From positions 5,580,001 through 5,644,000 of the forward strand of contig OZ241991.1 of assembly GCA_965204095.1 (NCBI GenBank): 64,000 bases of DNA, read 5' to 3'. Position numbers and translations under genes: made by a program. The stretch comes from JAPPLB01 sp965204095. GTDB taxonomy: Bacteria; Acidobacteriota; Terriglobia; Bryobacterales; UBA6623. Under the pieces are notes generated by a model. The model was given only the letters and a program-made list of their open reading frames with translations. It made no database searches and was not told where the DNA came from. Shown one piece after another: positions 32,743-42,007 of the stretch. Positions within the stretch are counted from its first letter, which is position 1; each line of letters opens with the position of its first letter.

Positions 32743-34323
32743 ATGATGAGCATTGGATTTCTCGACACGATTCATCGCAGGCGGCTTGACCGCCGGCGTT
32801 TCCTGATCGGCGGAGTGTCGCTGGCCGGCCTCCCGCTTGTGGGGCTTTCCGGATGCGGCGCGGGGGAGCCCCGGTTTTCGACGAACCCGTTCACGCTGGG
32901 GGTGGCTTCCGGAGATCCCGCTCCGGACGGCGTCGTGATCTGGACGCGGCTGGCGCCCGACCCGCTGAACGGCGGCGGGCTGCCTCCCGATGAGTCGTAC
33001 GAGGTGAGTTGGCGGCTCGCCTCGGACTCGAACATGTTGCAGGAGGTCCAAAAGGGGACGGTAACGGCATCACCGGAGTGGGGGCACTCGGTGCACGTCG
33101 AGGTGAAGGGCCTTGAACCGGGGCGTCACTACTGGTACGAGTTCCGCGCCGGGTCGGAGGAAAGTCCCCGGGGCCGCACTCGGACAGCCGATGCGGCTCA
33201 TGCCGAGCTCGATCACCTGCGATTGGCATTTGCTTCGTGCCAGCACTACGAGAGCGGCTACTATACCGCCTACCGCCACATGGTTGCGGAAGACATCGAC
33301 ATCGTCTTCCACCTGGGGGACTACATCTACGAAGGGCCGCCGCAGGAAGGACAGCCGCGCATGCACAACAGCCCCGAAATCATGACGTTGGAGGACTATC
33401 GCAACCGCTATGCGCTCTACAAGTCCGATCCCGACCTGCAAGCCGCGCACGCGGCCTTCCCTTGGAGCGTGACGTGGGACGATCACGAACTTGACAACAA
33501 CTATGCGTCCGACATCCCCGAAGAGAGAGGCCCGATGGAGCGCGAGGCCTTTCTGGCCCGCCGGGCAGCAGCCTATCAGGCTTACTACGAGAACATGCCG
33601 CTGCGGCGCTCGTCGTTGCCCGCGGGCGTTGACATGCGTCTCTATCGGCGTCTGACCTACGGCGATCTTGCGCAATTCGATGTGCTCGACACCCGCCAAT
33701 ACCGGACCGATCAGCCCTGCGGCGACGGCACCAAACCCTTCTGCGAAGAGGTCTTCGATCCGGGGGCCACGATGCTCGGCAGCGAACAGGAAAGCTGGCT
33801 GTTGAAGGGCCTGCAGCAAACGCGGGTGCGTTGGAAGGTGATCCCGCAGCAGGTGATGATGGCGCCGGTCGACCGCACCGCTGGTCCGGAGAAGAGATAC
33901 AGCATGGACAAGTGGGCCGCATACCCGGCGGGATTGAGCCGCTTCCTTTCGTTCTTGAAAGAGTCCCCGATCGACAACACGGTCGTGCTCACGGGCGACA
34001 TCCACAACCACTGGGTCTGCAACCTGCCTGAGGACCTGAATGATCCCGGTTCCGCGCCGGTGGCGACCGAGTTTATCGGCACATCCCTCAGCTCCGGCGG
34101 CGACGGCTCGGATGTGCGCGAAGACACGGAACAGATTCTGTCCGAGAATCCTTTCGTGAAGTTCTTCAACAATCAGCGCGGTTATGTAAGCTGCCTGCTC
34201 ACGCCCGAGATGTTCCAGGCCGACTACCGCGTGATGGATTTCGTAGAGAAGCCCGGGGGATCGATTTCCACCCGGGCCTCGTTTGTGGTCGAGAACGGAA
34301 AGCCCGGCGCGGTGAAAGCCTGA
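32743..34323 (+). CDS. phoD: PhoD-family alkaline phosphatase/phospholipase D-type hydrolase, Tat-exported
   Basis: A 526-residue exported phosphatase. The leader has a twin-arginine motif (DRRRFLIGGVSLAGLPLV) and a possible lipobox (GLSGCGAG), so it is probably a Tat-dependent lipoprotein or periplasmic enzyme. The N-terminal PhoD Ig-like domain starts FTLGVASGDPAPDGVVIWTR. The metallophosphoesterase core shows LAFASCQHYESGYY, IVFHLGDYIYEG, PWSVTWDDHELDNNY, VLDTRQYRTDQPC and the late VVLTGDIHNHW. These match the Fe/Ca site of PhoD. It supplies phosphate from phosphodi- or monoesters. No Pho-box noticed upstream. Confidence 0.9.
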   Translation: MMSIGFLDTIHRRRLDRRRFLIGGVSLAGLPLVGLSGCGAGEPRFSTNPFTLGVASGDPAPDGVVIWTRLAPDPLNGGGLPPDESYEVSWRLASDSNMLQEVQKGTVTASPEWGHSVHVEVKGLEPGRHYWYEFRAGSEESPRGRTRTADAAHAELDHLRLAFASCQHYESGYYTAYRHMVAEDIDIVFHLGDYIYEGPPQEGQPRMHNSPEIMTLEDYRNRYALYKSDPDLQAAHAAFPWSVTWDDHELDNNYASDIPEERGPMEREAFLARRAAAYQAYYENMPLRRSSLPAGVDMRLYRRLTYGDLAQFDVLDTRQYRTDQPCGDGTKPFCEEVFDPGATMLGSEQESWLLKGLQQTRVRWKVIPQQVMMAPVDRTAGPEKRYSMDKWAAYPAGLSRFLSFLKESPIDNTVVLTGDIHNHWVCNLPEDLNDPGSAPVATEFIGTSLSSGGDGSDVREDTEQILSENPFVKFFNNQRGYVSCLLTPEMFQADYRVMDFVEKPGGSISTRASFVVENGKPGAVKA

Positions 34324-34390
34324 AGCTGTTCACGCCGCGTCCAGAGGCATAGGCGTGAGTCCGTCCTGGAGTCGCTGCAGCGGCAACTCG

Positions 34391-34639
34391 TCAGGCCGCG
34401 ATGGATTTGACCTTGCGGCTGACGGATTCCGATGCGTTTTCGGCCCAGTCGACGCCGCGGTTGATCGCGGCCCAGCTCTGTCCGCCAACCTGCTTGCCCT
34501 TCTCGGCAGCGAGCTTGAAGCTCTTTTCGCTCTTCTCCCGGATCACTTTCCGAGTCTCACTGCCCTTCCGGGGCGCATAGAGCACGGCGACGGCCGCACC
34601 CACGGCGGCGCCGACCGCAAAACAAGCGAATCGTTTCAT
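34391..34639 (-). CDS. YtxH-like small membrane protein
   Basis: An 82-residue protein. It opens with a hydrophobic glycine/alanine-rich segment, MKRFACFAVGAAVGAAVAVL, then YAPRKGSETRKVIREKSEKS, the classic YtxH pattern of one membrane helix followed by LYAPxxGxETR and a helical tail (ESVSRKVKSIAA). GAGGAGT lies six bases upstream. The family is associated with envelope or general stress; its specific role is unknown. It stands alone between phoD and the repeat/IS cluster. Confidence 0.8.
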   Translation of the reverse strand: MKRFACFAVGAAVGAAVAVLYAPRKGSETRKVIREKSEKSFKLAAEKGKQVGGQSWAAINRGVDWAENASESVSRKVKSIAA

Positions 34640-34801
34640 TGTTACTCCTCTCTATTCGGAAACGCTTCTCCTACAGAGATAGACGTAGGAACGGCCCCTT
34701 CCTGTTCCGTTTTTTTGAGACCCGCCGACATGCTCTGGCTCACGGCCGCCACTGAGGGCGATCTCCGTGCCGGACCAGATGGCCTGCTCTGTCACGGCTA
34801 G

Positions 34802-35002
34802 CCTGCATTTCTCACCACGCGGCGAGGCGAAGTGGGCGAGAGGGCCGTCAGGACTAGGCGCAAGCCGGGCGGAGGAAAAAGGCGCGAGCCGCTTGGCGCG
34901 CGCAGGCGTACTTGAACCGTACGTTGAGCACGGCAAGCAAGCGCAACGAAGTCCTGGCGATCGTATCGCGTGCTTCGACCGTCGGGTGGTGAGAAATGCA
35001 GG
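34802..35002 (+). mobile_element. Short non-autonomous element (MITE-like), long form
   Basis: A 201-bp element starting CCTGCATTTCTCACCACG and ending in the reverse complement of that sequence. It lies between CTAG (34798-34801) and CTAG (35003-35006). It has internal fold-back symmetry (CCGTCAGGAC against GTCCTGGCG; CGTAC / GTACG). It carries a 25-base insert relative to the 176-bp form and encodes no protein. The right CTAG is shared with the adjacent IS1380-family copy. Confidence 0.85.
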
Positions 35003-35006
35003 CTAG

Positions 35007-36740
35007 CCCGCATTTCTCACCAGCGGCATTGCGAAGGGTTGAGAGGGGCCACAATAGGGTCTGAAGCTCGGAATCCTCACGGGGAGGAGGGACGAGGGCC
35101 GCTACGGGGCGTTTTCTACCGCCCCCGGCGACCCGCCAACGTCCGTTTTTGGGGTTGTTGCCGACAGCAGACCCACTTAGCCCTACGGCCCCGGCAGAGC
35201 GCCCCAGGAACGCTGTTTTTGGGCTCACTCGGTGTTCTCAAACCGTTGCGCATCCCGGCGGACGCAGTGCCCGATACACCGCCGCGAACGCCTCCTCATA
35301 GGGATAGCCGCTGGCCAGCGACAGCTGCACCCGCCGCACGCTCACCTTCACCAGCGCCCCGATCTTCAACAACCCCCGCCGGATCGTCTCCGTCTGGGCC
35401 CGCGCCCACTGCGTGCCCTCCAGCCCCAGCCGCCGCAGCCCCACCAGCAACACATACGCCAGCGACGACAGATGCAGCCGCAACTGATTGGCCCGCAGCG
35501 TCTCGCTGCTCATGCGATCCGCGAACAGACTCAACTGCTCCTTGATGCGGTTCTCCGCTTCGCCTCGCTCGCAGTAGAGTTGTTCGTACAACCGTTGCGG
35601 CGGCCAACTCTCGGCATCCAGTGACGTCACCACGTAGCGCGGATTCTCCTTGCCCACGAGTTGCTCCGCCTTCCCCACCACCCGCCGCGCCCGGCTCCAA
35701 CTCTCAAGCGTCTGGTACTCAAACTCCGTAAAGACCCGCGCCGGCCGGCCCGTCTGCTGCTGCTGCCTTGCCGCCTCGTCGAGGGCCTCGTCGATCAGCG
35801 ACCGCAGCCGCTCGTTGCGCGCCAGCCCCAACACGTACTCCACTCCGTTCTGCTCGCACCAGTCCATCAACTCGTCCCGACAAAACCCGGAGTCGCCGCG
35901 CACGATGATCCTCACCTCCGGCCACTCTCCCCGGATCTGCGCCACGATCCTCTTCAGTTCCGCCACGCTGCCCTCCGCCGCGTCCTGATTCGCCACTCGC
36001 TGCCGCGCGCACAATACGTGCTCGCCGCTGAAGATGTACAGCGGCAAGTAACAGTAGTGTCGGTAGTAACCGTGAAAGAAACGCCCCTCCTGTTGCCCAT
36101 GCAAAGGGGTGTCGGTGGCGTCGATATCGAGAATGATCTCGGCCGGCTCCTGCTGCTGCGCTTCCACAAACACGTCCACCAACAGGCGGTCGATCGCTGC
36201 GCTGTCGCAGCGGATCTTCTTATAGCGGTCCAGCCCGTCGCTCGTTCGTTCCAGTCGCTGCAACGTGCTCTTGCCCGCCAACGGCTGGCCGCGGTCACGC
36301 TCGCGGCGGCGCTGCTGCCCGCCCACGTCGCTCTTGCCCACCAGCAGCGCCACCAGCGGATCCCGGCGCAACTCGTCGTGATCGTTGAGGTCTTCGTATC
36401 CCAGCGCCAGTCCGTAGACCCGCTGCGAGACCAACTCCCCCACCCGGTGTTCGATGCGCCGCGAATCGCGGCCATCCTCGAAGCAGGCCGCCAAGCGCGG
36501 TAGCAGGTTGATGCGCTGGTCCACCTCGCGCAACAGCAGCGCGCCGCCGTCGGAACTGATCACCCCGCCGTCGAAGCGGGCGCTCACCTGGCGCCGAAAA
36601 TGCTTGGCGAAGGTGAAGCTGCATTGAGTACACTCTGTTGTCATAGGGCTGCTTTCGGCTTGTGGCGCTAACGTTTTGGACATAAATGTTTTATGCCACA
36701 CCAGGCAGCCCTTTTCCTACCCCCTGGTGAGATTTCCGGG
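35007..36740 (-). mobile_element. IS1380-family insertion sequence, copy 2 (intact, 1734 bp)
   Basis: Exactly the same length as copy 1 at 1799-3532 and about 98 percent alike. The ends are CCCGCATTTCTCACCAG and the reverse complement of CCCGGAAATCTCACCAG. Flanks are CTAG on both sides (35003-35006, 36741-36744). The left CTAG is also the right flank of the short element, and the right CTAG contains the ahcY stop codon. Its transposase is uninterrupted. Confidence 0.93.
35238..36683 (-). CDS. IS1380-family DDE transposase, intact
   Basis: A 481-residue transposase. The N-terminal part (FAKHFRRQVSARFDGGVISS, DGGALLLREVDQRI) is the DNA-binding region usual for IS1380. Catalytic acidic residues lie in IILDIDATDTPLHG, IIVRGDSGFCRDEL and CERGEAENRIKE. 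It reads through the position where copy 1 has TAG (Tyr codon TAT here). Start taken at MSKTLAPQ; MTTECTQC 13 residues later is an alternative. This copy could serve in trans for the defective copy and for the short elements with similar ends. Confidence 0.93.
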   Translation of the reverse strand: MSKTLAPQAESSPMTTECTQCSFTFAKHFRRQVSARFDGGVISSDGGALLLREVDQRINLLPRLAACFEDGRDSRRIEHRVGELVSQRVYGLALGYEDLNDHDELRRDPLVALLVGKSDVGGQQRRRERDRGQPLAGKSTLQRLERTSDGLDRYKKIRCDSAAIDRLLVDVFVEAQQQEPAEIILDIDATDTPLHGQQEGRFFHGYYRHYCYLPLYIFSGEHVLCARQRVANQDAAEGSVAELKRIVAQIRGEWPEVRIIVRGDSGFCRDELMDWCEQNGVEYVLGLARNERLRSLIDEALDEAARQQQQTGRPARVFTEFEYQTLESWSRARRVVGKAEQLVGKENPRYVVTSLDAESWPPQRLYEQLYCERGEAENRIKEQLSLFADRMSSETLRANQLRLHLSSLAYVLLVGLRRLGLEGTQWARAQTETIRRGLLKIGALVKVSVRRVQLSLASGYPYEEAFAAVYRALRPPGCATV

Positions 36741-38015
36741 CTAGGTGCCTTCCTGCCAGCTTGAGAGGTACTGCTCTTGTTCGTCGGAGAGAGTGTCGAT
36801 GCGGACATTCATCGAATCGAGCTTCCGGCGCGCGACGTTCTTGTCGATCTCTTCCGGCACGCTGTGCACGCCGATCGCCAAGTGGCCGTGCGTCTCCGCC
36901 AGGTAACGGGCTGCCAGTGCCTGGTTGGCGAAACTCATGTCCATGACGGCCGCGGGGTGGCCTTCCGCCGAGCTGAGGTTGACCAGGCGCCCGTCGGCCA
37001 GCACGTACACCTTGCGGCCGTTGTGCAATGTATATTCCTCGACGAATTCGCGGACGGTGCGGCGCGAGGCGGTGAGGGAAGCAAGACCTTCGAGATCCAG
37101 CTCGACGTTGAAGTGGCCGGAGTTGGCGACGATCGCGCCGTCCTTCATGTTCTCGAAGTGATGCTTGCCGACGACGTGCTTGTCGCCGGTGACGGTGACG
37201 ATGATGTCGCCGGCCGCGGCGGCCTCGCTCATCGGCATGACCCGGAAACCGTCCATCACGGCTTCCAGGGCGCGGGTGGGGTCGACTTCGGTGACGATGA
37301 CGCTGGCGCCGAGCCCGCGGGCGCGGCTGGCGACACCGCGTCCGCACCAGCCATAGCCGGCGACCACGACGTTGAGACCGGCCAGCAGCACGTTCGTGGC
37401 GCGGAGGATGCCGTCGATTGTCGATTGGCCCGTGCCGTAGCGGTTGTCGAAGAAGTGCTTGGTCATGGCGTCGTTGACGGCCACGATCGGGAACTTGAGA
37501 ACGCCGTCCTTCGCCATCGCGCGCAGCCGGATGACGCCCGTGGTCGTTTCCTCGGTTCCGCCGAGGACGCCGTCGGCCACGTCGGTGCGTTCGGTGTGGA
37601 GCTGGTGCACGAGATCGGCGCCATCGTCCATCGTGATGTGCGGCTTGTGGTCGAGCGCGGACTGGATGTGGGCGTAATAGGTGTCGTTGTCCTCACCCTT
37701 GATCGAATAGGTCGGAATACCGTAGTCCTCGACCAGAGAGGCGGCCACGTCGTCCTGCGTCGACAGCGGGTTTGAGGCGCACAGAACCGCGTCCGCGCCA
37801 CCGTCCCGCAGCGTGATCATGAGATTGGCGGTCTCCGTCGTCACGTGCAGGCAGGCGGAAATGCGAATCCCCTGCAGGGGCCGGGCCGCCTGGAACTCCT
37901 TGCGGATGGAGCCGAGAACGGGCATCCACTGGAAGGCCCATCCGATACGCTTCTTGCCGACCTCGGCCAGAGAGCGGTCTTTGACATCACCGGGAGTTGC
38001 CGTAGCTGTTGACAT
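36741..38015 (-). CDS. ahcY: S-adenosylhomocysteine hydrolase
   Basis: A 424-residue NAD-dependent enzyme splitting S-adenosylhomocysteine to adenosine and homocysteine. Visible: SLAEVGKKRIGWAFQWMPVL, CLHVTTETANLMITLRDGGA, DDGADLVHQLHTER, the catalytic VNDAMTKHFFDNRYGTGQS, the NAD-binding VVAGYGWCGRGVASRARGLG and the C-terminal VHSVPEEIDKNVARRKLDSM. It ends ...SWQEGT, as in the shorter bacterial/archaeal type, without the extended KPDHYRY tail. Its TAG stop lies within the CTAG duplicated by the IS, so the coding frame survived the insertion unchanged. It follows metK after 148 bases, matching the methyl cycle. Confidence 0.95.
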   Translation of the reverse strand: MSTATATPGDVKDRSLAEVGKKRIGWAFQWMPVLGSIRKEFQAARPLQGIRISACLHVTTETANLMITLRDGGADAVLCASNPLSTQDDVAASLVEDYGIPTYSIKGEDNDTYYAHIQSALDHKPHITMDDGADLVHQLHTERTDVADGVLGGTEETTTGVIRLRAMAKDGVLKFPIVAVNDAMTKHFFDNRYGTGQSTIDGILRATNVLLAGLNVVVAGYGWCGRGVASRARGLGASVIVTEVDPTRALEAVMDGFRVMPMSEAAAAGDIIVTVTGDKHVVGKHHFENMKDGAIVANSGHFNVELDLEGLASLTASRRTVREFVEEYTLHNGRKVYVLADGRLVNLSSAEGHPAAVMDMSFANQALAARYLAETHGHLAIGVHSVPEEIDKNVARRKLDSMNVRIDTLSDEQEQYLSSWQEGT

Positions 38016-38163
38016 TTGCGCCTCGAATCTCTATTTTCCCTCGCTATTTTTCGTTGGCCGGGTTCACGTTCGAGTCAAGTTCGAACAGCGGTCCATTGAC
38101 CTGCTTGCAGGTCCGGGCGGAACCTCGCCAGCTTTCGGGAACCGTTGGTTCGTCCCTGACCGT

Positions 38164-39312
<1,149 letters not shown>

Positions 39313-39498
39313 TCGTTAGTTCCTCCACAGGGGCATTCGTTCGCCTGGCGACGAGCTGGCGACCGGACGGCCCTTACAAATATGGGATTGCAGACAGGAA
39401 GGGGCGGCGAAACAATCCGCAAGCCAACCGTCAAGCTAGCAGATGGGGCCGGAAGCCGTCAAACCGCGGACCGGATCATGCTCCTGCCGCGGATCTAG

Positions 39499-39700
39499 CC
39501 TGCATTTCTCACCACCCGGCGAGGCGAAGTGGGTGAGAGGGCCGTCAGGACTAGGCGCAAGCCGGGCGGAGGAAAAAGGCGCGAGCCGCTTGGCGCGCGC
39601 AGGCGTACTTGAACCGTACGTTGAGCACGGCAAGCAAACGCAACGAAGTCCTGGTGGTCATATCGCGTGCTTCGCCTCGCCGGGTGGTGAGAAATGCAGG
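39499..39700 (+). mobile_element. Short non-autonomous element (MITE-like), long form
   Basis: A 202-bp copy flanked by CTAG at 39495-39498 and 39701-39704. It starts CCTGCATTTCTCACCACC and ends GGTGGTGAGAAATGCAGG. It is nearly identical to 34802-35002, including the 25-base insert. It lies between the divergent metK and M20-peptidase genes, so it sits in the promoter region of one or both. Confidence 0.85.
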
Positions 39701-39833
39701 CTAGGTTTGACCCCTCCCAGCCAATCCGATATTCTCAAAAGACAAGCGGGACTCAAGCTCTCGCCTGTATCGGGCGTTTCCGTTCCTGCCGACAACTCTT
39801 CGGCGTAGCCGCCTGACCCCGGGTTCCGGTTCC

Positions 39834-40841
39834 ATGGACGTTTTTGCACTCACGCGGGCCTTCATCGACATCGAGTCGGTGACGGGAAACGAGCTGGCCA
39901 TCGGCCAGTATTTCCACGACTACCTCAAGCCGCTTGCCGACAAGCACGGGGGACAGGCCGAGCGCATCGAGGTCGAGAAAGATCGCTACAACGTCTATGC
40001 GCAGTGGGGGCGGCCGGAGATCGTCTTCTCGACTCACCTCGATACCGTCCCGCCGTTCATCCCATCAAGGGAAGACGGTGAATTCGTATGGGGACGCGGC
40101 GCCTGCGACACCAAGGGCATCAGCGCCTCGATGATCAAGGCGTCGGAGGCCCTGCTTGAAGAAGGCGTCCGCGATTTCGCAATGCTGTTCGTCGTCGGCG
40201 AGGAGATCGACGGGATCGGCGCGCATTTCGCCAACGCGCATTCGCCGGGACCGAAGTACCTCATCAACGGCGAGCCGACCGAGAACAGGCTTGCTCTCGG
40301 CTCCAAGGGTAATCTGCGAATCGAGATCGAAGCGAACGGCAAGATGGCTCATTCGGCGTACGCCGAACTCGGCGACTCGGCCATCAACAAGCTTCTCGAC
40401 AACCTCGAAAGACTTCGGAACCTGGAACTCCCGGTCGATCCCGTGCTCGGCGACAGCACCTGCAGCATCGGTCTGATCTCCGGGGGGCGTGCGGCGAATG
40501 TCATTCCCGACCATGCTTCGGCGACAGCCGTTGTCCGTGTCGTCAGCGACATGGACGAGGCGATCGAGCAGATCGACGCCGTCTTCGATGATCGGGTTAC
40601 GGTCAGCTACCCCGTCCGCACGCCTGCGATCCGCATGAAGTCCGTGCCCGGTTTCGAGACGACCGTCGTCAAGTACACGACCGATATCCCCAAGCTGACC
40701 AACTGGGGCCAGCCCCTGCTGCTCGGGCCCGGAACGATTCACGTTGCGCACACCGCCGAAGAGCGGGTTCCCAAGAAGCAACTCGTCGAGGCCGTGGAAC
40801 TTTTCCGGAACCTCGTCAAGCAACTCAAGACGGCAAACTGA
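39834..40841 (+). CDS. M20-family metallopeptidase/deacylase
   Basis: A 335-residue M20 enzyme. Metal and catalytic residues are in VFSTHLDTVPPFIP, EFVWGRGACDTKGISASMIK, LFVVGEEIDGIGAHFA and, near the end, the LGPGTIHVAHTAEERVPKKQ box. The LISGGRAANVIPDHASATAV segment in the dimerisation domain is also standard. Such enzymes remove acyl groups (acetylornithine, succinyl-diaminopimelate, N-acyl amino acids). The substrate is undetermined, but the gene is 48 bases upstream of asd, so a role in the lysine/diaminopimelate route is a reasonable guess. It starts at ATG 39834. Confidence 0.85.
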   Translation: MDVFALTRAFIDIESVTGNELAIGQYFHDYLKPLADKHGGQAERIEVEKDRYNVYAQWGRPEIVFSTHLDTVPPFIPSREDGEFVWGRGACDTKGISASMIKASEALLEEGVRDFAMLFVVGEEIDGIGAHFANAHSPGPKYLINGEPTENRLALGSKGNLRIEIEANGKMAHSAYAELGDSAINKLLDNLERLRNLELPVDPVLGDSTCSIGLISGGRAANVIPDHASATAVVRVVSDMDEAIEQIDAVFDDRVTVSYPVRTPAIRMKSVPGFETTVVKYTTDIPKLTNWGQPLLLGPGTIHVAHTAEERVPKKQLVEAVELFRNLVKQLKTAN

Positions 40842-40889
40842 ACCGCTGCATCAGCTCCCGGCCAGCATCGCCGGGGGGAGAAAACCGCT

Positions 40890-41942
40890 ATGGAACGAAG
40901 AGTAGAAGTCGGTGTTTTGGGCGCGACCGGAATGGTCGGCCAACAGTTCATCCGTTTCCTCCAGGGCCACCCGTGGTTCGAAGTGACCTGGCTGGGAGCG
41001 AGTCGGCGCAGCGCCGGAAAGAAATACATCGAGGCGGCCAACTGGACGCTCGACGGCGGTGTGCCGGAGTCGATCGCCCGCCAGACGGTGCATGAGGCGA
41101 AGCCGACGAACGGCGCGCCCAAGCTGATGTTCTCCGCAATGGACGCGTCGGTCGCGGGCGAGATCGAGCAGGCATTCGCGGGCGCGGGCCACTTCGTGGT
41201 TTCGAATTCGCGCAACCATCGCATGGAACCCGACGTGCCGCTGCTCATCCCCGAGGTGAACGCCGAGCACCTGGCGATCATCCCGGCGCAGCGCAAGAAC
41301 CGTGGTTGGGACGGCGCTATCGTCACGAATCCGAACTGCTCCACGATCACCATGGCGCTGGGCCTGGCGCCGCTCAAGCCTTTCGGCATCAGGAAGATCC
41401 TCGGCGCGACCCTGCAGGCGATCTCCGGCGCCGGTTATCCGGGCATGCCTTCGATGGACATCGTCGGCAACGTCGTCCCCTTCATCAAGAACGAAGAAGA
41501 GAAGATGGAGAGCGAGACGCAGAAGATCCTCGGCGACTACGCGGGCGGGAAGATCGCGCACTTGCCCGCCGCCGTGAGCGCGCACTGCCATCGGGTGGCG
41601 GTGGTGGACGGCCATACCGTGGCGGTCTCTGTCGAGTTGGACCGGCGCCCCGGGGTTGACGCATTGGCGGCCGCGATCACAAGCTACCGCGGCATTCCGC
41701 AGCAGAAGAGTCTGCCCAGCGCGCCGCGGCAGCCCGTCCATGTGATGCCCGACGACAACCGGCCGCAACCGCGCAAAGACGCGCTTCTCGAAGACGGCAT
41801 GGCGGTGTCGGTGGGACGCATCCGGGAGTGCCCGATTCTCGATTACAAGATGGTTATCCTGGGGCACAACACGATTCGCGGCGCGGCCGGAGCGGCCGTG
41901 CTGAACGCCGAATTATTGCTGGAGCAGGGTCTGCTCGACTGA
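40890..41942 (+). CDS. asd: Aspartate-semialdehyde dehydrogenase
   Basis: A 350-residue NADP enzyme converting aspartyl phosphate to aspartate semialdehyde, feeding lysine, threonine and methionine. NADP loop: VGVLGATGMVGQQFIRFL. Catalytic cysteine: IVTNPNCSTITMALGLAPL. The active-site histidine segment is AVSAHCHRVAVVDGHT. The spacing resembles the fungal/archaeal-type enzyme more than the E. coli type. The upstream M20 gene is co-directional with a 48-base gap and GGGGGGAG ribosome-site-like sequence ahead of the ATG. Confidence 0.93.
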   Translation: MERRVEVGVLGATGMVGQQFIRFLQGHPWFEVTWLGASRRSAGKKYIEAANWTLDGGVPESIARQTVHEAKPTNGAPKLMFSAMDASVAGEIEQAFAGAGHFVVSNSRNHRMEPDVPLLIPEVNAEHLAIIPAQRKNRGWDGAIVTNPNCSTITMALGLAPLKPFGIRKILGATLQAISGAGYPGMPSMDIVGNVVPFIKNEEEKMESETQKILGDYAGGKIAHLPAAVSAHCHRVAVVDGHTVAVSVELDRRPGVDALAAAITSYRGIPQQKSLPSAPRQPVHVMPDDNRPQPRKDALLEDGMAVSVGRIRECPILDYKMVILGHNTIRGAAGAAVLNAELLLEQGLLD

Positions 41943-42007
41943 TCCCGGCCCGGCTCTGCGACAATGGAGCCGATCTCGTTCTGGAACCTGAGGCCCGGTG
42001 AAGTGAC

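Noticed and set aside
34802..35002. Short element as a structured RNA gene
   Set aside because: Inverted ends and CTAG flanks in many copies explain its form; no promoter or conserved loop sequence beyond the fold-back is apparent.
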